A stretch of DNA of 64,000 bases, from contig CALUPV010000004.1 of NCBI GenBank assembly GCA_944322745.1, forward strand, positions 1-64,000, written 5' to 3'. The translations under genes were made by a program, and so were the position numbers. The stretch comes from Candidatus Gastranaerophilales bacterium (lineage in GTDB: Bacteria > Cyanobacteriota > Vampirovibrionia > Gastranaerophilales > Gastranaerophilaceae). Shown here piece by piece: positions 43,126 through 51,423 of this stretch. The number at the start of each line of letters is the position of its first letter. Positions within the stretch are counted from its first letter, which is position 1. The notes below the pieces were generated by a model. That model did not search any database, was not told the DNA's origin, and saw only the letters and a program-made list of their open reading frames with translations.

Positions 43126-44238
43126 GTTCCTTACCTTTTCTGCAATATATTCTAACTCTTCATCTGTAAGGTTTAAGCCTATTGGAATATAAAATCCTTT
43201 ATCATATAAAAATTCAGAGACGGGTCTTTTTATATTATCCAAAATTCCAAGTTCTTTAAAAACAGGCTGTTTGTGCATTGGGTAGAAAAAGGGTCTTGTC
43301 TCTATATTCTCTTTTGCAAGTTTTTCTATTGCTTCCTTTGCTGTTAATTTTAATTCTTTATTTATAACTACACCAAAAATCCAATAATGATTTTGCGCAT
43401 AATCTGTTTTCTCTACCGAAAGTTCTGCAGGAATTTCTTTTAATAAATTATGATATTTTTTTCCTATATATTTTTTCTTTTCAATAGTTTTATCTAATTT
43501 TTCAAATTGAGCATAAGCTACTGCTGCTTGCAAATTTGACATTCTGCAATTCCAGCCGAGGTCTGTATGTATAAATTTATCTTTTGTAAAACATAAATTT
43601 TTATAATAATTGATTTTATCTAATAGTTCTTTATCTGAAGTAAGAACAATACCACCTTCACCACATGCAATGTGTTTATTTGTAAAAAATGAAAAAGTAG
43701 CAACATCTCCAAAACTTCCGCACTTTCTGCCTTTGTATTCTTGACCATGGGCTTGTGCTGCATCTTCTATTATTTTTAAATTATGCTTTTGGGCTACCTT
43801 TATAATCTCATCAACATTAGATGGAAGTCCATATATATGTACAATTACTATTGCTTTTGTCTTATTTGTGATTAGTTCTTCTATTTTTGATGTGTCAACA
43901 TTCCAAGTATTTATTTCTGCATCTGCAAAAACAGGTTTTAATTTGTTATATATACAGCTTTGTGCTGCCGAAATAATGTTAAAAGATGGTATGATAACTT
44001 CTGAATAATCTTCCCATTTATAAACATCTTTCATTGCTTTTATCGCAACATCTAATGCTGCAGATCCATTTGTTACACAACTTCCGTATTCTTGGTTGCA
44101 GAATTTAGCAAATTCTTTTTCAAGTTTTTTTACAAAAGGACCGTTTGACCCTAGCCAACCGGTTTCTATACATTCATTTAAATATAATTTTTCATTTCCG
44201 TTTAAATCCGGTAAAAATACAGGAATAAATTTATTCAT
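43114..44238 (-). CDS. DegT/DnrJ/EryC1/StrS aminotransferase
   Basis: The 374-aa PLP enzyme transfers an amino group to a nucleotide keto sugar. It starts KFIPVFLPDLNGNEKLYLNECI; TNGSAALDVAIKAMK near residue 58 and EDAAQAHGQEYKGRKCGSFGDVATFSFFTNKHIACGEGG near 158-195 include the PLP aspartate and the internal lysine in TNKHI. With GDP-mannose 4,6-dehydratase elsewhere in the region, it could make GDP-perosamine, which is an inference. It is coupled to the upstream cupin by an 8-bp overlap. Confidence 0.9.
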   Translation of the reverse strand: MNKFIPVFLPDLNGNEKLYLNECIETGWLGSNGPFVKKLEKEFAKFCNQEYGSCVTNGSAALDVAIKAMKDVYKWEDYSEVIIPSFNIISAAQSCIYNKLKPVFADAEINTWNVDTSKIEELITNKTKAIVIVHIYGLPSNVDEIIKVAQKHNLKIIEDAAQAHGQEYKGRKCGSFGDVATFSFFTNKHIACGEGGIVLTSDKELLDKINYYKNLCFTKDKFIHTDLGWNCRMSNLQAAVAYAQFEKLDKTIEKKKYIGKKYHNLLKEIPAELSVEKTDYAQNHYWIFGVVINKELKLTAKEAIEKLAKENIETRPFFYPMHKQPVFKELGILDNIKRPVSEFLYDKGFYIPIGLNLTDEELEYIAEKVRNLFT

Positions 44239-44668
44239 TTATAATTACCTTGTCATCTGATATTTCAGTAAAACGAACTTTGTCATTAACTCCAAGATAT
44301 GGTCCTTGTTTTACTTCTATCATACTTACATCTTCCAAACATTTTAAACCATGCCCGCCGTGTGGAAGAAAAACAATATCTCCGGCTTCTAAAATTGTAC
44401 TTTCTATATATTCCTTATCTTGAGAGTATAAGTCTAATCTGAGCTTACCTTTTTTTATAATTAAAACTTCTTGTGTATCATATACAGTGCGCTTGACTCT
44501 ATTATGAACATGTGCTTTTATTATTGTATTTTTAGGATGACTCATATATGCAATCTGCTGAGCTGAATCATCTTCTGTAAAAAATTTTATACCTTCATTA
44601 TAGTAATTATTTTTTATTACTAACGCTATTTGTTCTTCTTTATAATAAAAGTTTTTTATCATTTTCAT
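44231..44668 (-). CDS. Cupin-fold protein of sugar metabolism
   Basis: The 145-aa protein has a cupin barrel: KAHVHNRVKRTVYDTQEVLIIKKG (histidines of motif 1 near residue 53) and LEAGDIVFLPHGGHGLKCLED near 96-115 (motif 2 with H). It is close in type to WbuC/WxcM/FdtA-like cupins found beside DegT aminotransferases in glycan loci, where such proteins isomerise or dehydrate nucleotide keto sugars. It overlaps the DegT gene by 8 bp and is the first gene of that operon. The metal ligands suggest a metal site, but the exact reaction is not known. Confidence 0.75.
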   Translation of the reverse strand: MKMIKNFYYKEEQIALVIKNNYYNEGIKFFTEDDSAQQIAYMSHPKNTIIKAHVHNRVKRTVYDTQEVLIIKKGKLRLDLYSQDKEYIESTILEAGDIVFLPHGGHGLKCLEDVSMIEVKQGPYLGVNDKVRFTEISDDKVIINE

Positions 44669-44749
44669 TCTTATCTTATTTTATATTTACCCGATTATTA
44701 TATAATATAATGTATAATTAAAAAATATTCTTGAAGTGGATTACTAATT

Positions 44750-46132
44750 TTGAAAATATTATTTATTGTTCCTAATTTCGATACTTATGTTATGGCACCG
44801 CCATTAGGAGTTTTGTATTTATCTTCATACATAAAAAAATATTGCAATGTAGAAACAAAAATTATTGATGCTTTGAGGGATAATTTAAGTGTTAATGATA
44901 TTGTTAAGAAGGCAAAAGAATATAATCCAGACTTGATTGGTATACATTGTTTAACTGCGTTCTATAAACAAACTATTGATATATCAAGAGCATTGAAACA
45001 AGAAGGGTTTAAAGTAAATATAGGCGGTGTTCATCCTACTTTTCTTCCTTATACTACTTTAAAGGATAGTCAAGCAGATTTTGTTGTTTGTGGTGAAGGT
45101 GAAATTCCTTTAAAACGAATATGCGAAAATAATCTAAATCATAAAAACATACAAGGAGTTTATGATTTAGAATCTCTGAAAGATGATGAAACTCAAATTA
45201 ATGGTGAACCAGTTCTTAAAGCAGAAACGGTAATGGATTTAGATACAATTCCCATGCCTGATTGGGAACAATTGCCTCCTATAACATATCCTCATTCACC
45301 TCATGCTGTTATTGCAAGAGGAAATCCTATAGGTATTATTATGACTTCAAGAGGTTGTCCAAGTAGATGTACCTTTTGTTCTTCTAATAATTTCTATAAA
45401 GGTATAAGACAACGTTCTGTTGCAAATGTTATGGAAGAAGTTAAATATCAAGTAGAACATTTGGGAATACAAGAACTTCAATTTACAGATGATAATTTAA
45501 CATTGAAAAGAGATTATATTATTGAACTTTGTAATGCACTGATAGAAAATAATATAAAAGTTCCTTGGTCTACGCCAAATGGTGTAAGAGCTGATAAAGT
45601 TGATAAAGAAGTTTTGGCTTTGATGAAAAAATCAGGATGCTACCTGATAGATTTTGGTATTGAGTCTGCTAATAATCAAATTTTGAAAAATATTAGAAAA
45701 GGTGAAACTATTGAACAGATTGATTTGGCGATAAATTTGGCTCATGAAACAGGCATGATTACTCAAGGAAATTTTATATTTGGTCTTCCCGGTGAAACAA
45801 AGGAAACAATACAAGAAACAATTAATTATGCTGTAAATAGTAAACTTGATAGGGCTGGTTTTTTTGCTTTGAGGCTTCTTCCCGGCTCTGATTTATCTAA
45901 GAAATTAAAAGAAAAGTATCAGCTAAATTATGAACATTCATTTATATCAAAGCCTGATTGGCTCCCAGATAATTTAACGGAAGAAGATATTTTAAGGACA
46001 ATACAAAAAGTATACTGGAAATTTTATTTTAGACCTAGACGTTTATGGAATTTATTAAATGATATTCCTGTTTCTCAAACTAAATACATATTAAAGGCTA
46101 TGATAAATTATCATGTGTTTAAGTTATGTTAA
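44750..46132 (+). CDS. B12-binding-type radical SAM protein
   Basis: This 460-aa protein starts with TTG (44750) behind GAAGTGG. Residues 1-120 form the cobalamin-binding-like domain (ILFIVPNF...APPLGVLYLSSYI, IGGVHPTFLP, CGEGEIPLKRI). The radical SAM site is SRGCPSRCTFC (C203, C207, C210), and YLIDFGIESANNQILKNIRKGET near residue 295 is the typical class-B-type segment. It belongs to the group that methylates or otherwise alters non-activated carbons in lipids, hopanoids or glycans. It stands at the head of the radical SAM array and is distinct in family from the thirteen others. Confidence 0.85.
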   Translation: MKILFIVPNFDTYVMAPPLGVLYLSSYIKKYCNVETKIIDALRDNLSVNDIVKKAKEYNPDLIGIHCLTAFYKQTIDISRALKQEGFKVNIGGVHPTFLPYTTLKDSQADFVVCGEGEIPLKRICENNLNHKNIQGVYDLESLKDDETQINGEPVLKAETVMDLDTIPMPDWEQLPPITYPHSPHAVIARGNPIGIIMTSRGCPSRCTFCSSNNFYKGIRQRSVANVMEEVKYQVEHLGIQELQFTDDNLTLKRDYIIELCNALIENNIKVPWSTPNGVRADKVDKEVLALMKKSGCYLIDFGIESANNQILKNIRKGETIEQIDLAINLAHETGMITQGNFIFGLPGETKETIQETINYAVNSKLDRAGFFALRLLPGSDLSKKLKEKYQLNYEHSFISKPDWLPDNLTEEDILRTIQKVYWKFYFRPRRLWNLLNDIPVSQTKYILKAMINYHVFKLC

Positions 46133-47128
46133 TTATTTGCAAGAATAACCTCTGTTAAAAACTTGTTGTGTATATGGTGGAATACCTAAGTCCATATTAT
46201 TATTTTTACAGGTTTCTTTTGCGTAGTCTAAAATATCATAATAGTTTTGCGGAATTTTGAATGTTCCATCAATAATGTCTCGATAGTCAATATCTAATAC
46301 TATAATTTTCACATTTAATTCAATCATTTTATTCATGAACATTTTAAATTCTTCAATATTGTCATTATAGCCATTTACTATTATATATTTTATTATTATT
46401 GAATCATTACCGGCTGAAGCTATATATCTTTTTATATTTTCAACAGACTTATCAAATTTATCTACTTGTTTTATTTTTAAATATGTTTCTCTGCAACCTG
46501 AGTCAAGAGCAGTACAAAGTTCCCCTTTTTTGCACTTTAATAATTCTTCTATAATAGGCATATAAACAATGTTATTTGTCGGAATATAGATTGTTCCGAC
46601 TCCGCGAGTGAGAAATGTATTTATTATTTCTTCGTGATTTTTTAGACAAGAAATATTCCCACCTTGAAAATCAATATAAAGCTTTTCTCTATCAACTAGA
46701 TCATTATCATATAATTCATTTATGAATTTTAGAACATCAAATAAAACAGGTTTATTTGCATCCTCTTTTATTTTTTCTATTGTTCTATTACCTTGAGTGC
46801 AATATATACAAGCACAATTACATTGAGTATAGTGATTTAAAGTTATTTTATTAATGCGAAAATCGCTTGTTTTTTTGTATGTAGTTAAATGAACACAATT
46901 TTTACAATTTTCAGGAATCTTTCCTTCTTTTAATAATTTTATATATTGTTTTTTCGTTTCAGTAAAATTCTTTATAGAATCTATCTTTGAAAGATTTTTT
47001 ATAAATGCCGGACCAATATTGGCACTACAACAAGGTTCTAATGCATCCCGACATGAAAAATGTAAATGATTGTTCATTAATGGACACATATATGATTTTT
47101 TATTTTTTAAAAAATTCCCAAAATTCAT
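46133..47128 (-). CDS. Type A radical SAM protein, N-terminal cysteine domain (subgroup with GGN)
   Basis: The 331-aa protein has N-terminal cysteines C15, C26, C33-C34 and the C75-x2-C78 pair, then the radical SAM site CNCACIYC (C103, C107, C110). The usual GGE motif is QGGNIS. LYIDFQGGNISCL, PTNNIVYMPII and IKQVDKFDKSVENIKRYI mark the family. The first 14 residues (NFGNFLKNKKSYM) precede the conserved YxC start. It ends at the stop next to the 44750 gene (convergent, 0 bp gap). Its closest relatives in the window are 47184 and 60651. Confidence 0.78.
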   Translation of the reverse strand: MNFGNFLKNKKSYMCPLMNNHLHFSCRDALEPCCSANIGPAFIKNLSKIDSIKNFTETKKQYIKLLKEGKIPENCKNCVHLTTYKKTSDFRINKITLNHYTQCNCACIYCTQGNRTIEKIKEDANKPVLFDVLKFINELYDNDLVDREKLYIDFQGGNISCLKNHEEIINTFLTRGVGTIYIPTNNIVYMPIIEELLKCKKGELCTALDSGCRETYLKIKQVDKFDKSVENIKRYIASAGNDSIIIKYIIVNGYNDNIEEFKMFMNKMIELNVKIIVLDIDYRDIIDGTFKIPQNYYDILDYAKETCKNNNMDLGIPPYTQQVFNRGYSCK

Positions 47129-47171
47129 AAAATACTTTCTTTTCTATATTATTATAATATCAGAAATTTAG

Positions 47172-47184
47172 TATAATTATTTTA
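47172..47184 (+). promoter_or_regulatory. -10 element directly before a start codon
   Basis: TATAAT at 47172-47177 is followed by TATTTT and then the ATG at 47184, with no Shine-Dalgarno-like sequence. A transcript from this -10 would begin at or next to the ATG, so the gene may be leaderless. A further TATAAT-like box lies at about 47150, which would give a normal leader. Confidence 0.35.
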
Positions 47185-48176
47185 TGAAGAAAAGGTATTA
47201 TTGTAAAAGATTAAATGAAACATTAAACTTTGATGCACTAAAAGTATTTTACTGTTGTGCAACAAGAACGGGTCCCTCTTGCGATATACCTTCGCCCAAA
47301 GAAATAAAAGAGGTATTAAATAAAAGAAATTCTTTAATTAAAATGTTGGATAAGGGAATTATTCCTACAGAGTGTGAAGGATGTTTTGATTTGAAAGAAC
47401 AGAAAAATCCCAAGCCTCTTATTTTTAGTCGATTTGCTAAACCTCCAAAGGCAAATTTGATAATTGTAAAACATTTTAAACAATGTGATTGCAGTTGTAC
47501 TTATTGTTGTGAGCAATATCTATCTAATAGAAAAATTGTATTAAACCCTAAAAAGAGTGATTATTATGATTTACTTCCAATTATAAAAGAACTATATAAG
47601 AAGGATTTGATAGATAAACAAGAACTTGATGTTCATTTTCAGGGTGGAAATGTTTCTGTCCTTGAAGAATTTGAAGATTTAGTTGATATCTTTATTAAGA
47701 ATGGTGTTAAGCGTATTGAAATAGCTACAAATGGAATTAAGTATTTACCAATCGTCGATGAAATATGTGATAAGACTTTTGTTGATATAAATATTTCGAT
47801 AGATTCAGGCTGCAGAGAAACATTTAAAAAAATTAAAACAGTTGATAAGTTTGATGCTGTTGTTGAAAACTTGAAAAAATATTCTAAACTGCCTATACTT
47901 CTTAGATTAAAATATATTTTGGTTAGAGGTGTAAATGATAATATCGAAGAACTTAAAAAATATATTGATTTAATGAAGTCTATAGGAATTACGACTTCTG
48001 AATTGATGATAGATCAATGTGATAATGAATTCCTGAAAAATGGAGAATTTATAATTCCTAAATATTATTATGATTTGTTCGATTTTTACAAAAATTATTG
48101 CATAGAAAATAACATTGAACCTCATATTTGGGAATATGTAAAAGAAATATTAGATAAAGGGCTATTTTTTAAATAA
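47184..48176 (+). CDS. Type A radical SAM protein (GGN subgroup)
   Basis: The 330-aa protein has N-terminal C7, C24-C25, C33, C64 and C67 (ECEGCFDLKEQ) and the radical SAM site CDCSCTYC (C101, C105, C108). The SAM motif is QGGNVSVLEEFE (N156 in place of Glu). The C-terminal half has VDKFDAVVENLKKYSKLPILLRLKYILVRGVNDN, the conserved KYI-x5-ND pattern. It is a single gene on the plus strand between two minus-strand operons and overlaps the 48162 gene tail to tail by 15 bp. No classical ribosome site is present. Confidence 0.78.
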   Translation: MKKRYYCKRLNETLNFDALKVFYCCATRTGPSCDIPSPKEIKEVLNKRNSLIKMLDKGIIPTECEGCFDLKEQKNPKPLIFSRFAKPPKANLIIVKHFKQCDCSCTYCCEQYLSNRKIVLNPKKSDYYDLLPIIKELYKKDLIDKQELDVHFQGGNVSVLEEFEDLVDIFIKNGVKRIEIATNGIKYLPIVDEICDKTFVDINISIDSGCRETFKKIKTVDKFDAVVENLKKYSKLPILLRLKYILVRGVNDNIEELKKYIDLMKSIGITTSELMIDQCDNEFLKNGEFIIPKYYYDLFDFYKNYCIENNIEPHIWEYVKEILDKGLFFK

Positions 48177-49181
48177 ATCTCTTATTCTTTCCGATAATTT
48201 CTTGTATTTTGGTTTTAGATTTTTCAAATAATCGTTTAAGACACAACATTCTTCTTTAAAGATTGAATTCCCCAAAATTTTTACCAAATTGTTATATTTT
48301 GGATGAGAAGGTAATGAAATATCTAATTTATCCATTAATTCATCGGAGTCTATTTGTCTGTGATAATTTATGAAAAATGCTTCAGCATTTAGTTTTTTAG
48401 CAAGTTTCACAAACTCTTTCATTTCTTTATAATTAATTGAAGTAACTACAAAATTTAATTGTAACCTTTTTAGAAAACCTTCTTTCTTCAGTATTGAAAG
48501 ATATTTAACATTTTTCATTAATACATTATAATCACCATGTTCAACTAGTTTATTATATGTTTTTTCTTTTGTTGCATGTATAGATATAATAACAGTATTT
48601 AAACGCTTTTTTAGACCTAATTCTATAATATTTTCTTCAGTAAATAAAATTCCATTTGAGATTATATTAAACTCTATATTAGGATTTATTCTTATTATTT
48701 TTTTTACAATTTCAATAGAGTGTTTGCTTGCAAATAATTCACCGGCAGAATTTAATTCAACGATTTCTGCTTTTTCTATTATCGGAGTGAATATCCTATC
48801 AAAGTTTTCTTCTATCCTTTTCTCTTTTTGTCTGTTATATTCTTCTTCTTCTTTATTCTTTTCATTTCGACAGAAAATACAACGTACATTACATCTTCTG
48901 TCATAGCTGAATTCTACTTTCTTTGGGTAATCTGCAGTAAAATCAGGTTCAAATTCTTTAAAAAAAGGATCACAAACATCTAAATTGCAGTATTTATAAT
49001 TGTTTTCAACAAATTGTTTCCTAAATTCTTTTGCCTTATCTCCATTCCAGATTTCATCAAAGGACTTCTCAAAAATATTTCCGAAAGAATAAAAGTTAGT
49101 CCAATAACAGCAACAACAATATACTTCACCGGTATTTTGTATTTGAATTGTATGGAATGGATGTTTACAATATTTACTCAT
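48162..49181 (-). CDS. Type B radical SAM protein with SPASM-like N terminus
   Basis: In this 339-aa protein the SPASM-like segment comes first: CKHPFHTIQIQNTGEVYCCCCYW...SFGNIFEKSFDEIWNGDKAKEFR. In ordinary radical SAM/SPASM enzymes this GxxxPC...GNI...W sequence is C-terminal. Cysteines are C5, C22-25, C65 and C70, and the radical SAM site is CNVRCIFC (C97, C101, C104). The GGE motif is AGE (LNSAGELFAS). FNIISNGILFTEENI and SIHATKEKTYNKLVEHGDYNVLMKNV mark family B. It is the second gene after the 49219 gene (37-bp gap), so the two probably share a transcript. Confidence 0.78.
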   Translation of the reverse strand: MSKYCKHPFHTIQIQNTGEVYCCCCYWTNFYSFGNIFEKSFDEIWNGDKAKEFRKQFVENNYKYCNLDVCDPFFKEFEPDFTADYPKKVEFSYDRRCNVRCIFCRNEKNKEEEEYNRQKEKRIEENFDRIFTPIIEKAEIVELNSAGELFASKHSIEIVKKIIRINPNIEFNIISNGILFTEENIIELGLKKRLNTVIISIHATKEKTYNKLVEHGDYNVLMKNVKYLSILKKEGFLKRLQLNFVVTSINYKEMKEFVKLAKKLNAEAFFINYHRQIDSDELMDKLDISLPSHPKYNNLVKILGNSIFKEECCVLNDYLKNLKPKYKKLSERIRDLFKK

Positions 49182-49218
49182 AAGTAAAGTTTATTATATG
49201 TTATATATTTTTGCAAAA

Positions 49219-50055
49219 CTATGTCCATTCTGTTATTTTTTTTTCAGAAAAAAACCATTCTATAGGTTCATCACCATAACAAGTATTATGACATTGTTTA
49301 CAAAAACGACATAGTGGCTTTGGCTTTGATATAAATTCATCAATTTCCTCTATACTCTTTGCATCTGAAATCTTAATGAAGTCATCTTTTGTTATCGGAA
49401 TATTTACTTTGAAATAATCAATAAAAGCATTTATATATGCATGCACATAACAATAATAAAGATTCCCTCTAACATAGGTAACAATTCCACGATGGGGACA
49501 AGTAAAACGCTTTTCAATCCAATCTTGCTTTCCAGATAAATCTAATATATTTTTACTCCAGTCAAAGCCATCTTCTTTCTCCGAATTTTCATTTAAAACT
49601 TGTCTTGAGTTTAAATCATATATTTTATCTGATTTGACAACATCATAATTAATCTTAATACCATATTCTTTTGCCTTTTTTTCAATGTGTTTAAAATTAA
49701 TATTTATTGGATATTTTGTAATTCCGAATGTGACTTTTATATCTTTTATTGCTTGCCAGAAATCATCTTCCATTTTTTCTAATAATAATCCATTTGTAAG
49801 AATGGCACGCTTACCATTTGGGAAAAATTCATCTGTCTTGTACATAATTGGTATTAACTCAGGATTTAATAATGGTTCCCCACCCATAAAAATAGTATCA
49901 AAATCTCTATCTGGTGCAAGGTCTTTTAATTTTTTCATATCTTTACAAAATTGATCATATGTAACGAATTCTTTTTTTGCCAATGGAGCATATACATCAC
50001 ATCCTTTGCAATTAAGATTACAATGAGATGAAATAGCGATACCGAAACCATCCAA
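49219..50055 (-). CDS. Classical short radical SAM protein (upstream in-frame stop)
   Basis: The 278-aa protein as read from TTG 50055 has the radical SAM site CNLNCKGC (C12, C16, C19), MGGEPLLNPE near residue 58 and a C-terminal cysteine group (FTCPHRG, YYCYVHAY, CRFCKQCHNTC) that could hold an auxiliary cluster. The N terminus is unusually short. In the same frame directly upstream, after a single TAA at 50086-50088, lies an ORF with a twin-arginine leader and a good ribosome site (50089-50184). The true gene may therefore be longer and interrupted. It is first in the operon with the 48162 gene. Confidence 0.7.
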   Translation of the reverse strand: MDGFGIAISSHCNLNCKGCDVYAPLAKKEFVTYDQFCKDMKKLKDLAPDRDFDTIFMGGEPLLNPELIPIMYKTDEFFPNGKRAILTNGLLLEKMEDDFWQAIKDIKVTFGITKYPININFKHIEKKAKEYGIKINYDVVKSDKIYDLNSRQVLNENSEKEDGFDWSKNILDLSGKQDWIEKRFTCPHRGIVTYVRGNLYYCYVHAYINAFIDYFKVNIPITKDDFIKISDAKSIEEIDEFISKPKPLCRFCKQCHNTCYGDEPIEWFFSEKKITEWT

Positions 50056-50088
50056 GAAAGCACCACGTTCTCTTTGATTTTTATATTA

Positions 50089-50184
50089 TATTCTTGAGCC
50101 ATTTGATTTCAAATGAATAAAATTGTTCAAAAAAAAACCAGTTAAAAACACCAAAATTCCAGAAATAAAGTCACGTCTTTTCAT
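50089..50184 (-). CDS. 32-codon ORF with twin-arginine signal-like leader
   Basis: ATG at 50184 opens MKRRDFISG followed by a hydrophobic stretch (ILVFLTGFFL) and NNFIHLKSNGSRI, then a TAA (50086-50088). AAGGA lies about 11 nt upstream on the minus strand. It is in exactly the same frame as the radical SAM gene that begins with TTG at 50055, with only ten codons between. It looks like the Tat-type N terminus of that protein separated by one nonsense codon. Readthrough, a point mutation or a sequencing error could explain it. A real 32-aa membrane peptide is less likely. Confidence 0.5.
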
Positions 50185-50297
50185 ATATTTTAAATTCCTT
50201 TTTATCAGAATAAAATTTATTTTTATATAAATCAATAATGTAAATATTTTCTATTAAATTAACGTTATGGTAAAATTTATATTGAAGGAGACTATAC

Positions 50298-51287
50298 TTG
50301 AGATATATAAGTTGTTCAAATATACAAAACGGAATTAGATTTGAATATAATAGCATAAAATTATGCTGTTTTATGGGGTCAAATACTCCCGAACCTTTAT
50401 TTCTGATGAAAGACTATTATGGCGAGAAATTAAATTGGAAAAACTTATTAGAAAAGATAGATGAAATAAGAGAAAATCAAAGAAATGGCATCACAGATTC
50501 ACATTGTAAGGGCTGTTTTGGACTTCAAGAACAAGATTGGGATGATAATAAAAAATTCAAGTGGATACAAATCGCACATTGGTCTGAATGCAATTGTAAC
50601 TGTACTTATTGTTACAGACTTCAAAGTGACTTCGTAAAGCCCCAAAAACGTTATAAAATAATGCCCATAATTAAAGAATTGGATAAAATGGGTATGATTG
50701 ACTATAATGGAGAATTAGCCTATTCTGGAGGTGAACCTGCCAGTTTAAGAGAATTTGATGACATAACAAATTTCTTCATAAAAAAGGGTGAAAAACTAAT
50801 AATGGTTCATACTAATGCTATAAAACCTGTTAAATCGGTATTAAATGGTCTTAAAACTGATACAATGTCTGTTACTGTCAGCGTTGATTGTGGCGACAGA
50901 GAAAAATTCAAACAAATTAAACAAGTCGATGCATATAATAAAGTTATCGATACCCTAAAAAAGTATGTTAAAGCTCAAGGTAATAATAAAAAAATGGTAC
51001 GTTCAAAATATATTATTATTCCTAATCTTAATGATACAAAAGAAGATATAGATAAGTGGCTTGATGAAACAGAAAAAATCGGAATACAACAAGTAATTAT
51101 GGATTTTGAAGCTGATTGGTTTGAAAGAAATAAGCATAATATTCCTGAAAATATAGATAAAATATATCAATATATAGTTGATTCCACCAAACAAAAAGGC
51201 ATCGACCTTCAGTTTTATGGAGTTGCTACTCAGTATAGAGAAATAAAAGGTCTTAATATAGATGGTTATGGATTACACCAAGAATAA
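50298..51287 (+). CDS. Type A radical SAM protein (GGE subgroup)
   Basis: The 329-aa protein starts at TTG 50298, 7 nt after GAAGGAG. It has C6, C23-C24, C70 and C73 (HCKGCFGLQEQDW), then the radical SAM site CNCNCTYC (C98, C102, C105). The SAM motif is the canonical SGGEPASL. DCGDREKFKQIKQVDAYNKVIDTLKKY and KYIIIPNLNDTKEDIDKW mark the family. The end, MDFEADWFERNKHNIPE...IDLQFYG, resembles the 53398 and 59641 proteins. It is a single gene between two minus-strand operons. Confidence 0.8.
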   Translation: MRYISCSNIQNGIRFEYNSIKLCCFMGSNTPEPLFLMKDYYGEKLNWKNLLEKIDEIRENQRNGITDSHCKGCFGLQEQDWDDNKKFKWIQIAHWSECNCNCTYCYRLQSDFVKPQKRYKIMPIIKELDKMGMIDYNGELAYSGGEPASLREFDDITNFFIKKGEKLIMVHTNAIKPVKSVLNGLKTDTMSVTVSVDCGDREKFKQIKQVDAYNKVIDTLKKYVKAQGNNKKMVRSKYIIIPNLNDTKEDIDKWLDETEKIGIQQVIMDFEADWFERNKHNIPENIDKIYQYIVDSTKQKGIDLQFYGVATQYREIKGLNIDGYGLHQE

Positions 51288-51423
51288 AAATAGTTTAAAT
51301 ATAAATCCTTTGTCAAACCAAAGTTAAAACTAGTATTATAGCAATAAAGAATTATAATATTACTTATTTGAAATATTATGCCAGATTTTTGTTTCCGTAC
51401 GAATTTGGACTAAAAAACAATTT

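Noticed and set aside
50171-50356. 61-aa minus-strand ORF near the 50298 gene as a RiPP precursor
   Set aside because: It overlaps the start of the 50298 gene on the other strand, has no leader/core pattern or cysteine/repeat core, and reads as AT-rich noise. The Tat-like frame beside it is better supported.
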